Part shown: positions 9,873-19,406 of the stretch, one piece after another
How the letters are laid out: the number at the start of each line of letters is the position of its first letter
Position numbering within the stretch: the stretch's first letter is position 1
From: Mesorhizobium sp. J18
GTDB taxonomy: Bacteria; Pseudomonadota; Alphaproteobacteria; Rhizobiales; Rhizobiaceae
Assembly: GCF_007829525.1 (NCBI RefSeq)
Contig: NZ_VLJP01000045.1
Location: 1-62,011, forward strand
Reading direction: 5' to 3'
Length of the DNA: 62,011 nt
Made by a program: the position numbers and the translations under genes
Notes under the pieces: generated by a model
The model's input: only the letters and a program-made list of their open reading frames with translations
What the model was told of the DNA's origin: nothing
The model's database searches: none

Positions 9873-10733
9873 TCACGGGCGGCGAAACACGATGGGCTTT
9901 CCAAAAAGCGGCTCGATACGGCCGATCGCAGATGACAGCGGCTCGTGCGACACCATCATTGTTGAGCCATTGGCATGGAGGACCTCTGTCGCGCTCGCCA
10001 TGATCGCAACATGCCCCTTCCAGAAAACGAGGTCGCCACGCCGAAGCCCGGCGTAATCCCTTCCCGGCTCGATCACCTCCCCGGTCGAGGCCGCCTGCAT
10101 GTCGGAATCGCGCAACACGACCTTGCCTGCCATGCGCATAGCCAATTGCACGAGGCCGGAACAGTCTATGCCGAAGCCGCTGGTACCGCCCCAGAGATAG
10201 GGCGCGTAGATCAGCCTTTCGGCTGCGGAAACGTAATCCTCTTCTGCCTCGCCGATCGGTTTCAGATGGCTGGCGATCATCGCCGCGCCGTCCGGCAGGA
10301 TGGCGTATCGCGTTCCACGTTTTTCGAAAAAGTCGACAATCGTGACGAGTGCGCCCATGGATTGCTCGCCGGCGCGCGGCAGCTTCAATTCCGGCTCGGG
10401 ATAGACGAAGGTGCGGGCGGCCTGGACAATATGGGTTGCGGACGGACCCTGCTCGCCCAGACTTCGTGTCAGGACATAGCCCACATAGCCGTCATAGTCC
10501 GCCTGAACCCAGGCCCATTCTTCCCCCTGCTCGAAGACAGTGACATCCATCCCGTGCAGGAACTGGGTATTCACGCCAGAGCGCAAGTCCGGAGCAGCAT
10601 GCACGTCCGCGACCGCGCTGACAATGCGGGCAGGACGGCCGGCCACGAAGCGAGCAGCTTCGACCCGGCCCCGCAACTGCTCATCGGCGATATCCTCCCG
10701 GAAGGCATGAAGACGCGGGTCGAGGACCTTCAT
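9873..10733 (-). CDS. NlpC/P60-family cell-wall peptidase with SH3-like domain
   Basis: A 286-residue C40-type cysteine peptidase, predicted to cut peptidoglycan stem peptides (gamma-D-Glu-diamino acid type bonds). The N-terminal part (about 30-160) resembles bacterial SH3 repeats. The C-terminal catalytic domain shows the Cys in GIDCSGLVQLA and the His in GDLVFWKGHVAIM, followed by a polar residue in LHANGSTMM. No signal peptide is apparent, so it may act on imported muropeptides in the cytoplasm. Its ATG overlaps the stop of the upstream MarR-like gene by four bases. Confidence 0.88.
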   Translation of the reverse strand: MKVLDPRLHAFREDIADEQLRGRVEAARFVAGRPARIVSAVADVHAAPDLRSGVNTQFLHGMDVTVFEQGEEWAWVQADYDGYVGYVLTRSLGEQGPSATHIVQAARTFVYPEPELKLPRAGEQSMGALVTIVDFFEKRGTRYAILPDGAAMIASHLKPIGEAEEDYVSAAERLIYAPYLWGGTSGFGIDCSGLVQLAMRMAGKVVLRDSDMQAASTGEVIEPGRDYAGLRRGDLVFWKGHVAIMASATEVLHANGSTMMVSHEPLSSAIGRIEPLFGKPIVFRRP

Positions 10734-11080
10734 AGCGGCAATTCAGCGGATTTCGCGATGATTACGTCGCCGAAACGCTCCACGAAAAGAGCGCCCTCAA
10801 CGGTACGGCGGACCAGCACGTTGCGGCGGTCGCGCTCGTCACGATGACGGGAGACGAGCTTGAGCGAACCCATTGTATCAAGCGCCCTTGTGATGACGGG
10901 CTTTGTAACGCCAAGCTTGGCAGCCAAGCCACGCACGGTATGCGGCGGTGGGTCGAGATAGATCGTAAGCAGGATCGCCATCTGCCGCATCGTCAGATCC
11001 GGCGTGTCGGCCCGGACTTCGGCGAGACTCACTTGCTGCCATAGCCGCAGCGCCTGGCTCGGGCGCATGAAGATAGACAT
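10730..11080 (-). CDS. MarR-like transcriptional regulator, compact
   Basis: A 116-residue winged-helix protein. The helix-turn-helix is VRGLAAKLGVTKPVITRALD (about residues 47-66), followed by the wing with the family pattern RHRDERDRRNVLV. It is shorter than usual MarR proteins (about 140-150), mainly because the C-terminal dimerisation helix is missing. There is no convincing ribosome site at this ATG or at the next one four codons on. It sits between the M17 aminopeptidase (74 bases upstream) and the NlpC gene (four-base overlap). Confidence 0.8.
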   Translation of the reverse strand: MSIFMRPSQALRLWQQVSLAEVRADTPDLTMRQMAILLTIYLDPPPHTVRGLAAKLGVTKPVITRALDTMGSLKLVSRHRDERDRRNVLVRRTVEGALFVERFGDVIIAKSAELPL

Positions 11081-11154
11081 GGACGAAATCCGGTATCATT
11101 TCGGCTCCGTACCATTCAATACGACCGACGATCCGATGGCAAGACGGAAGCTGG

Positions 11155-12528
11155 TCAAGCACCGTAGCGATCGCTCAGAACACGCTCCAGCGCGCGGATC
11201 CCCTGTGCCTCGCCGCCGATCAGGCAATGTGGCTTTTCGTTCGGGTTCCAGCCGTAAATATCGAAATGCACCCATAGCCTGGCCTTCTCGACAAAGCGGC
11301 GGAGGAAGAGTGCGGCCGTTATGGAACCTGCAAAGCCATCGGAGGTGACGTTGTTCACATCGGCGATCTTGGAGCGCAGCTTGGGATCGTAAGGCTTCCA
11401 CAGCGGCATGCGCCAGAGCGGATCGGCAGCCGCATCGGCGGCCATTGCAAGCTCGCCGGCAAACCCATCGTCGTCCGTGTAGAAGGGCGGAAGATCGGGC
11501 CCCAATGCTACGCGGGCGGCACCCGTCAGTGTCGCCATGTCGATCAGCATTTCCGGCGCCTCCTCGTCCGCAAGGGCCAGCGCGTCAGCCAGTACGAGGC
11601 GGCCTTCCGCATCGGTATTGCCGATCTCGACCGTGATGCCCTTGCGGCTGGTCAAGACGTCGCCAGGCCGGAACGCGTTGCTGGAAATGGCATTCTCGAC
11701 GGCCGGAACAAGGACGCGCAGCCGCACTTTGAGTCCAGCCTCCATGATCATGGACGCAAGGCCAAGGACATTCGCGGCACCGCCCATATCCTTCTTCATG
11801 AGCAGCATGCCGCTTGCCGGTTTTATGTCGAGACCGCCCGTGTCGAAGCAGACGCCTTTGCCGACCAGCGTTACTTTCGGAGCGGAGCGTGGCCCCCAGG
11901 ACAGGTCCAGCAGTCGGGGAGCTTCCGCCGAGGCTCGTCCCACGGCATGGATCAACGGGAAATTCTTCTTCAGAAGCTGGTCGCCCTTCACAACGGAGAC
12001 TTTCGCCTTGTGCCGGTCGGCAAGCTCCCGGACGGATTTTTCAAGCGCCTCCGGTCCCATGTCATTGGTTGGTGTGTTGATGAGATCGCGCGTGAGATAG
12101 ACGCCATCCGCAATCCTCTTTATCCGGGTAAGGTCGGCGCCGTCCGGAACGGCGAAACGGATATTCCTGCCCTGTTTCTTGCCGTAGGGGGTAAAGGCAT
12201 AGGCACCCAGGACCAGGCCCAATGCGGCCAGCTCCGCTTCATCCGGCCGGCTCGCGAAGTGCCAATCGCCTTCCGGCAACAGCCGCGCAAGCTTCCCGGT
12301 CGCCAGCGGTGAAGCCGCGGTTCCTGAACCCATGCCGAAGAATGCCCCGGCCAGCGCGCCGTTCTCCCCTGGAATGGTCAGCAGGCTGCCATCGTCACCC
12401 TTGAACCCGTTGGCCTTGGCCCAGGACAAGGCACCGGCATCTGCTCCCGACCTTTCCAGCCCGTCGCCCCGGACCAGAAAAACAGGCAGGCAGGAGTTCT
12501 TTTTTCGGGCTATCAGCTCAAGGGGCAT
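11155..12528 (-). CDS. M17 leucyl aminopeptidase family protein
   Basis: A cytosolic metallo-aminopeptidase of 457 residues, removing N-terminal residues from peptides. The peptidase family M17 signature NTDAEGRLVLADAL and the metal/catalytic Lys stretch VGKGVCFDTGGLDIKP are both intact. The N-terminal macrodomain-like part is more divergent than in E. coli PepA (503 residues), which fits the shorter rhizobial subgroup. The start has a good AGAGGAAA ribosome site. It heads the series aminopeptidase-MarR-NlpC-SRPBCC; together with the NlpC enzyme this suggests turnover of imported or recycled peptides. Confidence 0.92.
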   Translation of the reverse strand: MPLELIARKKNSCLPVFLVRGDGLERSGADAGALSWAKANGFKGDDGSLLTIPGENGALAGAFFGMGSGTAASPLATGKLARLLPEGDWHFASRPDEAELAALGLVLGAYAFTPYGKKQGRNIRFAVPDGADLTRIKRIADGVYLTRDLINTPTNDMGPEALEKSVRELADRHKAKVSVVKGDQLLKKNFPLIHAVGRASAEAPRLLDLSWGPRSAPKVTLVGKGVCFDTGGLDIKPASGMLLMKKDMGGAANVLGLASMIMEAGLKVRLRVLVPAVENAISSNAFRPGDVLTSRKGITVEIGNTDAEGRLVLADALALADEEAPEMLIDMATLTGAARVALGPDLPPFYTDDDGFAGELAMAADAAADPLWRMPLWKPYDPKLRSKIADVNNVTSDGFAGSITAALFLRRFVEKARLWVHFDIYGWNPNEKPHCLIGGEAQGIRALERVLSDRYGA

Positions 12529-12810
12529 TAGAAATTTTCCTCTGGTTGCAAAGACACGGCGGTCTTACCTTTCGTCGGAGTTAACGGAAATATTTCTCGT
12601 CTCCGACAGCGGGCCGTCATTGACCGAGCGGGCCGACAAGGGTCTGGGGCATGTTCATCAATCGCCGCGAAAGTGCAACCGGGCGCGGGCGCGATAGCGA
12701 GGAGATCCTCTGCGGAGACTGCTAAGGCGGCACCGGCAAGCAGGGCCGAATTGCCAAGCCGCCGCATCCCTCATATGTCTTTGGAGAATACAGGACAAAC
12801 TGATCCCGGC
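12529..12810. promoter_or_regulatory. Divergent intergenic region between M17 aminopeptidase and deoB
   Basis: These 282 bases separate two divergent genes and must carry both promoters. The first half near the aminopeptidase start is comparatively A/T-rich. I see no convincing sigma-70 boxes or operator. The deoB frame stays open upstream to 12673, but the residues there are low-complexity Ala/Arg and lack a ribosome site. Confidence 0.4.
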
Positions 12811-14052
12811 ATGGCACGCGCGTTTCTCTTCGTTCTTGATTCCTTCGGCATCGGTGGCGCGGCCGATGCGGAGCGGTTCGGCGATGCCGGTGCCGATACA
12901 TTCGGCCACATAGAGGCAGCCTGCGCCGCAGGCGAGGCGGACCGGGGGAACCTCCGCCAAGGGCCGCTCGCTGTTCCACACATGCGCTTGCTTGGGCTGG
13001 GACATGCCGCTGCCATTGCCACTGGCAGACCGCTGCCCGCCGATGTGATTCCGGCCGGCTTTTTCGGAGCGGCGGAGGAAGTTTCCAACGGCAAGGATAC
13101 GCCCTCCGGCCATTGGGAAATCGCCGCTGTCCCGGTACCCTTCGAATGGGGCTATTTCCCCGAGATCGTTCCGGCCTTTCCGGCGGAGCTCACCGAAAAG
13201 CTGATTACCCAGGGCGAAATTCCCGGCATTCTCGGCAATTGTCATGCTTCCGGCACCGAAATCATTGCTCGCCTCGGGCAAGAGCATATCCGCTCCGGCA
13301 AGCCGATCTGCTACACATCGGCCGACTCCGTTCTGCAGATAGCGGCTCACGAAGAGCATTTCGGCCTCCGTCGACTCTACCGGCTTTGCGAGACGGCGCG
13401 GCGGCTGGTCGATCCTCTCAACATAGGGCGCGTCATCGCCCGGCCCTTCGCGGGGGAAACACCTGACACTTTCCAGCGCACGGCCAATCGCCGAGACTAT
13501 GCCGTGCCGCCGCCCGAACCCACCCTGCTCGACCGCGTGGAGGCTGCCGGCGGACGTGTCTTCGGCATCGGCAAGATCGGGGACATCTTCGCCCATAAAG
13601 GCGTGACGGAAGTCCGCAGGGCGTCAGGCAACATGGCACTACTCGATAAGGCGCTCGAGGCCATGGACGATGCACGCGACGGCGACCTTGTCCTCGCCAA
13701 TTTCGTCGACTTCGACACCCTCTACGGTCACCGACGCGACGTTGCGGGCTATGCAGCGGCACTCGAAGCCTTCGACCGGCGCCTGCCGGAAACCATGGCA
13801 CGGATGCGTGACGGCGACATGCTCATCCTGACCGCCGATCATGGCTGCGACCCGACCTGGCGGGGCACCGATCACACGCGTGAAAGGGTTCCCGTCATCG
13901 GTACCGGCCCTGGATTGGCTCCACGTTCGATCGGCCTGCGCAGGACCTATGCCGATATCGGCGAGACGGTCGCGGCTCATCTGGGACTGCCTGCCGGCCG
14001 CCACGGAACTTCCTTCCTCGACCAGTTGGACGACCATGCCCGAACTACCTGA
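12811..14052 (+). CDS. deoB: Phosphopentomutase
   Basis: Interconverts (deoxy)ribose 1-phosphate and 5-phosphate in nucleoside salvage. The 413-residue product begins [19 protein letters not shown], the standard DeoB start with the metal-binding Asp. It also has the phosphorylated Thr in KDTPSGHWE and the metal ligands in [18 protein letters not shown]. An in-frame ATG 36 bases upstream (MSLENTG) has no better ribosome site, so the canonical start was kept. Its 3' end overlaps the mutM start by 17 bases in another frame. Confidence 0.95.
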   Translation: MARAFLFVLDSFGIGGAADAERFGDAGADTFGHIEAACAAGEADRGNLRQGPLAVPHMRLLGLGHAAAIATGRPLPADVIPAGFFGAAEEVSNGKDTPSGHWEIAAVPVPFEWGYFPEIVPAFPAELTEKLITQGEIPGILGNCHASGTEIIARLGQEHIRSGKPICYTSADSVLQIAAHEEHFGLRRLYRLCETARRLVDPLNIGRVIARPFAGETPDTFQRTANRRDYAVPPPEPTLLDRVEAAGGRVFGIGKIGDIFAHKGVTEVRRASGNMALLDKALEAMDDARDGDLVLANFVDFDTLYGHRRDVAGYAAALEAFDRRLPETMARMRDGDMLILTADHGCDPTWRGTDHTRERVPVIGTGPGLAPRSIGLRRTYADIGETVAAHLGLPAGRHGTSFLDQLDDHARTT

Positions 14053-14929
14053 GGTGGAAACCATCCGCCGCGGCCTCCAGCCTGTCATGGAAGGCTCGCA
14101 TATCCTTGCGGTGGAGCAGAGACGTCCGGATTTGCGCTTTCCTTTTCCGGAGAATTTCGCGGCACGTCTGGCCGGAAGGGACATCCTCGCCCTAGGCCGG
14201 CGCGCCAAATACATGACCGTTCATCTCGACGACGATGCGGTGCTGATCTGCCATCTCGGCATGTCGGGATCGTTCCGCGTCGAACATGGAAACAGGCAAA
14301 ACATCCCCGGCGAATTTCATCATGCCCGCTCCAAGGATGAGAAACACGATCATGCCGTGTTCCATCTGCGCCGCAAGGACGGCAGTGATGCGCGCATCAT
14401 CTTCAACGATCCGCGCCGTTTCGGCTTCATGCTGCTTTCCACCATGACTGAACTGGAAACCCATCCGCTGCTAGCCGGGCTTGGCGTGGAGCCGACGGGA
14501 AATGCGCTCGACGGCGAACTGATTTCCAACCTCATGCGCGGCAGGCGCGCGCCGCTGAAGGCTGCCCTGATGGATCAGGGTCTTATCGCTGGTTTGGGCA
14601 ACATCTATGTATGCGAAGCGCTCTGGCGGGCCGCATTGTCGCCGAAGCGCACGGCCTCATCTATCGCAGGGAGGCCGGGCAGAACGCCCGAACGCTGCCA
14701 CAGGCTCGCAGAGGCCATCCGAGCAGTGATTGCCGAAGCGATCGATGCCGGCGGCTCATCGCTGCGCGACCATGTGCAAGCGGACGGATCCCTCGGCTAT
14801 TTCCAGCACAGTTTCAGTGTGTACGATCGTGAAGGCAAGCCTTGCCTCAGGCCGGGATGCGGCGGCACCATAAAACGGATCGTGCAAAGTGGCCGCTCGA
14901 CCTTCCATTGTCCGGCGTGCCAACGTTAG
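14036..14929 (+). CDS. mutM: Formamidopyrimidine-DNA glycosylase (Fpg/MutM)
   Basis: Base-excision repair glycosylase/AP lyase removing 8-oxoguanine and formamidopyrimidines. The 297-residue product starts [14 protein letters not shown], where mature Pro1 is the nucleophile and Glu2 is catalytic. The conserved Lys is in [14 protein letters not shown], and the C-terminal zinc finger has four Cys (PCLRPGCGG and FHCPACQR). The start lies inside the end of deoB. In many rhizobial genomes this gene is followed directly by the enoyl-CoA hydratase-rpsT-dnaA block; here that block lies about 22 kb downstream. Confidence 0.96.
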   Translation: MPELPEVETIRRGLQPVMEGSHILAVEQRRPDLRFPFPENFAARLAGRDILALGRRAKYMTVHLDDDAVLICHLGMSGSFRVEHGNRQNIPGEFHHARSKDEKHDHAVFHLRRKDGSDARIIFNDPRRFGFMLLSTMTELETHPLLAGLGVEPTGNALDGELISNLMRGRRAPLKAALMDQGLIAGLGNIYVCEALWRAALSPKRTASSIAGRPGRTPERCHRLAEAIRAVIAEAIDAGGSSLRDHVQADGSLGYFQHSFSVYDREGKPCLRPGCGGTIKRIVQSGRSTFHCPACQR

Positions 14930-15014
14930 CCGGCTGTTCCACAATTTGTATGACGCGGCGGCATTGCGCGTGCAAAGTGAGAAACCCATCCTTGCACCTA
15001 GGGCGTTCGGCCGA

Positions 15015-15743
15015 TCAGCCCGGAAGATTGAGGGCTTCCTTCAGTCCGAGACCTTCTTTCAGCCGCAGGTCAAGATCGGCTTCGAGATGATCGAGGTGAC
15101 GAATCATGAGGTTGTTCATGCGTGGAACGTCCCGTGCCTCGAGCGCGTCCAGAATGTCGACGTGCTCACTATGGCCGCAACTCGATGCGCCGGATTTGCC
15201 GTAAAGGGCGATAACGAGCGATGAGCGCGCGATCAGCTCTTCCATGAAGCGCAGCAGGATAGCATTGCCGGCGACGGAGGCGAGGAGGAGATGGAAATCG
15301 CCGGACGCCTTGATCTCGGCACGGCGGGCGGCGGGGCCACGCTGGCCGATGAAACGTGCTTCCTCGCCGAGTTGCACGCGGAACGCCTCAATGTCGCGCG
15401 CTGTTGCCCGTTCGCAGGCGACAGCGGCGATTCCGGGCTCCATCAGCCGGCGCGAGGCGAACACCTGGCGCGCCTCCTCCGGTGAGGGGTTGGCGACGAA
15501 CGCGCCGCGGTTGCGCTCGATGCGCACCAGACCTTCGAAAGCAAGCATCTGCAGGGCCGCTCGCGCGATCGTGCGGCTAACATTGAACAGCGCGCCGACC
15601 TCGCTTTCGGAAAGCTTCGCGGCAGGCGCCAGACGCCGGTCGACGATCGCGTCGCGCAGATGATCGCGAATGGTCTGTGCACGATCCTCCACGCTTCCAC
15701 CGGTTCTGATGATCTTGAGGTGTTCGATGTTCATGGTGGCCAC
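15015..15743 (-). CDS. GntR-family regulator, FadR/FCD type
   Basis: A 242-residue repressor-like protein. The N-terminal winged helix has LSESEVGALFNVSRTIARAA (about 42-61) and FEGLVRIERNRGAFV. The C-terminal all-helical FCD ligand-binding domain has the metal-binding pattern (RxxxE near 92, later His residues in GDFHLLL and GHSEHVDIL). The GTG start follows AAAAGGAG; an ATG three codons on is too far from that site. It is divergent from a polyamine-type ABC operon, its likely target. The effector is unknown. Confidence 0.88.
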   Translation of the reverse strand: MATMNIEHLKIIRTGGSVEDRAQTIRDHLRDAIVDRRLAPAAKLSESEVGALFNVSRTIARAALQMLAFEGLVRIERNRGAFVANPSPEEARQVFASRRLMEPGIAAVACERATARDIEAFRVQLGEEARFIGQRGPAARRAEIKASGDFHLLLASVAGNAILLRFMEELIARSSLVIALYGKSGASSCGHSEHVDILDALEARDVPRMNNLMIRHLDHLEADLDLRLKEGLGLKEALNLPG

Positions 15744-15991
15744 GTTAGAATGGCTCCTTTTATCCTGAAACAGGCCCTATGGAAGAGCCGCATCTGGCAA
15801 CGTCACCAAAGATTGCATACGATTCCAGCGATTGATAGCTCACAATCGCCTAAAATTTGTGCATCGCAACACGGGCAGATCCCCCAACTTCGAAGAGAAC
15901 TTCCAAAAGAACCTATCGAATCAATCGGTTGAGGCACCGCCTCTCAATTGGCACGGGTGATGCTTGCTTCTTGTAAGCAGAAGGAAGCCAT
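15744..15991. promoter_or_regulatory. Divergent control region of GntR regulator and ABC operon
   Basis: A 248-base gap between divergent genes, with an A/T-rich centre at about 15805-15860. An imperfect dyad ATTGCATACGAT at 15812-15823 (8 of 12 positions symmetric) loosely resembles FadR-subfamily operators. It is a weak candidate only. A GAAGG site precedes the ABC ATPase start. Confidence 0.35.
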
Positions 15992-17080
15992 ATGAGCAAA
16001 GCTGCCGCCATCGACATTGCCTCCGTCTCGAAGGTCTATGGCACGACGACGGCCGTCCACGCCATCAGCCTCAAGATTCCGGCCGGCGCCTATTGTTGTC
16101 TTCTCGGTCCCTCCGGTTGCGGGAAGACGTCGACGCTGCGGATGATCGCCGGCCACGAGAATATCTCGTCCGGTGATATCAGGCTGGGCAATACGGTCGT
16201 CACCGACCTGCCGCCTGCCAGGCGTGGCACGGCGATGATGTTCCAGTCCTATGCCCTGTTTCCACACCTCGACGTCATCGACAACGTCGCCTTCAGCCTG
16301 AAGATGAAGGGCGTGCCGAAGGACGAGCGGCGGGCGAAGGCGCTGGAGATGCTGAAGCTTGTACAGATGGACGCCTACGCTTCCCGCCGTCCGGCACAGC
16401 TTTCCGGTGGTCAGCAGCAGCGCGTGGCGCTGGCCCGCGCGCTGATCACCGACCCGGAGGCCTTGCTTCTCGACGAACCGCTCTCCGCCCTCGACCCGTT
16501 CCTCAAGATCAGGATGCGGGCCGAACTCAAGAAGCTCCAGACCTCGCTCGGCATCACCTTCGTCCACGTCACCCACAGCCAGGAGGAAGCGATGGCGCTG
16601 GCGGACATGATCGTGGTGATGAACGATGGTCGCATAGAGCAGGCCGGGGCGCCCCGCACAGTCTTCGCAAGACCGGCCACCGCCTTTGTGGCCCGCTTCA
16701 TGGGCAACCACAATGTCATTTCGGGGCGCGTGACATCGGTGATGAACAATTCCGTCACCCTCGACGTCAATAGCGGCGGCACATTCGCTGCCATTGGCGG
16801 CACACGCGAGATCGGTGAGGGCGTCGATATAGCCGTGCGAACCGATCGCGTCCGTGTCGGGCAGCCGTCCGCGCCCGGACTCGGCTTCACCGGCATCATC
16901 ACCAACATAGAATATCGCGGCTCGTCGGTGAAGCTATCGGTCGCCGGCGCCGGCATCGAGGACTTCACGGCCATCGTCGGCGAAGCCGCCTTCTATGCCG
17001 AGCCGGTCTCGGTCGGCGAAACCGTGCCGCTGGCATGGGATGCCGAGGACGCGATCGTCCTCGGTCGTCTCGACTCATGA
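15992..17080 (+). CDS. ABC transporter ATP-binding protein, spermidine/putrescine (PotA) type
   Basis: The 362-residue ATPase of an importer. Walker A is GPSGCGKTS (near 40), signature LSGGQQQR and Walker B LLLDEPLSA, followed by a C-terminal TOBE/OB domain (about 280-355), as in PotA and FbpC-like proteins. It is the first gene of the operon ATPase-binding protein-permease-permease-racemase-GNAT and diverges from the GntR gene. Polyamine-type ATPases also serve transporters for other amines and organic acids, so the substrate is not fixed. Confidence 0.9.
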   Translation: MSKAAAIDIASVSKVYGTTTAVHAISLKIPAGAYCCLLGPSGCGKTSTLRMIAGHENISSGDIRLGNTVVTDLPPARRGTAMMFQSYALFPHLDVIDNVAFSLKMKGVPKDERRAKALEMLKLVQMDAYASRRPAQLSGGQQQRVALARALITDPEALLLDEPLSALDPFLKIRMRAELKKLQTSLGITFVHVTHSQEEAMALADMIVVMNDGRIEQAGAPRTVFARPATAFVARFMGNHNVISGRVTSVMNNSVTLDVNSGGTFAAIGGTREIGEGVDIAVRTDRVRVGQPSAPGLGFTGIITNIEYRGSSVKLSVAGAGIEDFTAIVGEAAFYAEPVSVGETVPLAWDAEDAIVLGRLDS

Positions 17081-17114
17081 ACCATCCGCAACAATGAAAA
17101 CAGGGGAACAGGCC

Positions 17115-18419
17115 ATGACCAAGAAAATATCTGGAGAGCCGGGCATCGGAGCATCGGGAATTACACGCCGCTCGCTTTTGAAGACAGGTGCCGCCGCCGC
17201 CGGCCTCGCCGCGGGCTCCGGCGTCATCACTGGCTTCCCGACAATCTGGGCTCAGAATCCGATCACGCTGCGCCAGTTCGGCACCGGCGTGTCGAACCTC
17301 AATGCGATCGCTGAGAAGTGCAAGGAAGATCTCGGCATCACTCTGGAGATGACGGCGACCGATTCCGACGCTGCCGCGCAGCGCGCCGTCACCCAGCCGG
17401 ACAGCTACGACATCGCGGACATCGAATACTGGATTCTGAAAAAGGTGTTCCCGGCCGGCGTCATTCAGCCGATGGATACGTCGAAGCTGACCTACTACGA
17501 CAAGCTCGTCCCGCTCTTCATCACCGGCAAGCTGACGCCCGACAGCGAGATCGCGCAGGGCACCGCGCCGCACACTGTCGGCTTCGTGGAATCGCAGGAT
17601 TCCAAAACCTTCGCGACCGAGCCTACCCAATGGTTCACCATGGTGCCGACGATCTACAACGCAGACACGCTTGGCATCCGCCCCGACCTCGTCGGCCGCG
17701 ACATCACCACTTGGGCCGACATTCTCGACCCGGCATTCAAGGGCAAGACATCGATCCTCAACATACCGTCCATCGGTATCATGGACGCCGCGATGATCAT
17801 GGAAGCCGCTGGCGAGATCACCTATGCCGACAAGGGCAACATGACGACGGAGGAGATCGACAAGACGATCGACTTCCTGATCGAGACCAAGCGTGCGGGC
17901 CAGTTCCGCGCCTTCTGGAAGTCGTTCGACGAGAGCGTCAACCTGATGGCGTCGGGCGAAGTCATTATCCAGTCGATGTGGTCGCCGGCCGTCGCTGCGG
18001 TGCGCTCGCGCGGCATTCCCTGCGTCTACCAGCCGCTGAAGGAAGGCTATCGCGCGTGGGGCGGCGGACTCGGGCTGGCCGCACATCTGTCGGGAGCCAA
18101 GCTCGACGCGGCCTACGAGTACATCAATTGGTATACTTCCGGCTGGGTCGGCGCCTATCTCAACCGGCAGGGCTACTACTCTGCCGCCATGGAGACGGCG
18201 AAGCAGTACATGTCCGACGACGAATGGGGTTTTTGGGTCGAGGGCAAAGCGGCGCAGGGAGACATCCTGTCGCCCGACGGGCAGGTGATGGAGAAGGCGG
18301 GCGCTGTGCGTGACGGTGGCTCGTTCGAGGAGCGCATGGGCAAGGTCGCCTGCTGGAACTCGGTCATGGACGAGGACCGCTACATGGTCCGCCGCTGGAA
18401 CGAGTTTATCGCGGCATAG
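17115..18419 (+). CDS. Periplasmic substrate-binding protein, PotD/polyamine-like, Tat signal
   Basis: A 434-residue extracellular solute-binding protein. The ATG with AGGGGA upstream gives a twin-arginine leader (ITRRSLLKTG followed by an Ala/Gly-rich core), implying export in folded form by Tat. The mature part carries type 2 binding-protein features, such as TYYDKLVPLF and ITTWADILDPAFKGKTSILN. It stands 34 bases after the ATPase gene. The ligand is not deducible; the racemase and acetyltransferase at the end of the operon hint at an amino-acid-like or amine compound. Confidence 0.87.
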   Translation: MTKKISGEPGIGASGITRRSLLKTGAAAAGLAAGSGVITGFPTIWAQNPITLRQFGTGVSNLNAIAEKCKEDLGITLEMTATDSDAAAQRAVTQPDSYDIADIEYWILKKVFPAGVIQPMDTSKLTYYDKLVPLFITGKLTPDSEIAQGTAPHTVGFVESQDSKTFATEPTQWFTMVPTIYNADTLGIRPDLVGRDITTWADILDPAFKGKTSILNIPSIGIMDAAMIMEAAGEITYADKGNMTTEEIDKTIDFLIETKRAGQFRAFWKSFDESVNLMASGEVIIQSMWSPAVAAVRSRGIPCVYQPLKEGYRAWGGGLGLAAHLSGAKLDAAYEYINWYTSGWVGAYLNRQGYYSAAMETAKQYMSDDEWGFWVEGKAAQGDILSPDGQVMEKAGAVRDGGSFEERMGKVACWNSVMDEDRYMVRRWNEFIAA

Positions 18420-18430
18420 CCGTCACTCCC

Positions 18431-18452
18431 GGCGCGCCCTGCGGGGCGCGCC
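18431..18452 (+). terminator. Intercistronic hairpin after the binding-protein gene
   Basis: A perfect GGCGCGCC-CTGCGG-GGCGCGCC stem-loop lies 11 bases after the stop. It has no T-tract, so it more likely protects the upstream mRNA end or attenuates than terminates. That would fit higher expression of the binding protein than of the permeases. Confidence 0.55.
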
Positions 18453-18484
18453 AGCGATGCAAAGGGCCTCGGAGCAGCCGCACC

Positions 18485-19405
18485 ATGACGACGACAGTCG
18501 ACGACTCCGCCGCGACGGGCGCCCCGGCGGCACAGAGGGGACGGGCCCGCCCGTTCTCCCTCTCCGCCCTGGCCTCCTACCTGCAGGTCGCGCCCCTGGC
18601 GCTGATCCTCGGCTTCTTCCTGCTCGCCCCGGTGCTGATGATCGTGGTGGTCAGCTTCTGGGACTACGATTTCGCCCGGCTCTATCCCGATTTCGTGCTG
18701 ACCAACTACGCCGAGACGCTCGGCTCGTGGGTGACGTGGCGGACCTATCTCAACACGCTGAAATACGCGGTCATTGTCTGGGCACTGACGCTGTTCATCG
18801 GCTTCTGGGTCGCCTACTTCCTCACCTTCCATATCCGCACCTCCGCTATGCAGATGGTGCTGTTTCTCGTCTGCACCGTGCCCTTCCTGACCTCCAACAT
18901 CATCCGCATGATCTCGTGGATACCCGTGCTTGGCCGTAACGGGCTGGTCAATTCGACGCTGATCGAGATGGGGCTTGTTTCCGAGCCGGTCGAATGGCTG
19001 CTCTATTCCGACTTCGCTGTGGTGCTCGCCATGGTGCATCTCTACACGCTGTTCATGGTCACCCCGATCTTCAACACGCTGATGCGCATCGACCGCTCGC
19101 TGGTAGAGGCCGCCCGCGATGCCGGCGCAACGGGCTGGCAGATTCTGTGGAACGTCATCCTTCCGCTGGCCAAGCCCGGCATGGCGATCGGCACCATTTT
19201 CGTCGTTACGCTGGTAATGGCCGACTTCATCACCGTGCTGGTCATGTCCGGTGGCCAGAGCGCGTCCGTCGCCCTGATGATGCGCAACCAGATGTCGCTG
19301 CTGCAATATCCGGCTGCCGCCGCCAACGCGGTGGTGCTGCTGGTGCTCGTTCTGATGATGGTGGCAGGCATCCTGCGCGTCGTCGACATCCGCAAGGAGC
19401 TGTGA
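18485..19405 (+). CDS. ABC transporter permease, PotB type
   Basis: A 306-residue inner-membrane permease with six predicted helices, beginning near residue 35 after an Ala-rich cytoplasmic N-terminus. The EAA coupling loop is LVEAARDAGATGWQILWNVI. PotB-like features include the helix ending in MISWIPVLGRNGLVN. A GGAG precedes the ATG. It forms a heterodimer with the next gene's product, whose ATG lies one base after this stop. Confidence 0.9.
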   Translation: MTTTVDDSAATGAPAAQRGRARPFSLSALASYLQVAPLALILGFFLLAPVLMIVVVSFWDYDFARLYPDFVLTNYAETLGSWVTWRTYLNTLKYAVIVWALTLFIGFWVAYFLTFHIRTSAMQMVLFLVCTVPFLTSNIIRMISWIPVLGRNGLVNSTLIEMGLVSEPVEWLLYSDFAVVLAMVHLYTLFMVTPIFNTLMRIDRSLVEAARDAGATGWQILWNVILPLAKPGMAIGTIFVVTLVMADFITVLVMSGGQSASVALMMRNQMSLLQYPAAAANAVVLLVLVLMMVAGILRVVDIRKEL

Positions 19406-19406
19406 C

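Noticed and set aside
12528-12767. Possible small minus-strand gene ending at the aminopeptidase start
   Set aside because: 79 codons of Ala/Arg/Pro-rich sequence with no ribosome site; it overlaps the promoter region of two divergent genes.
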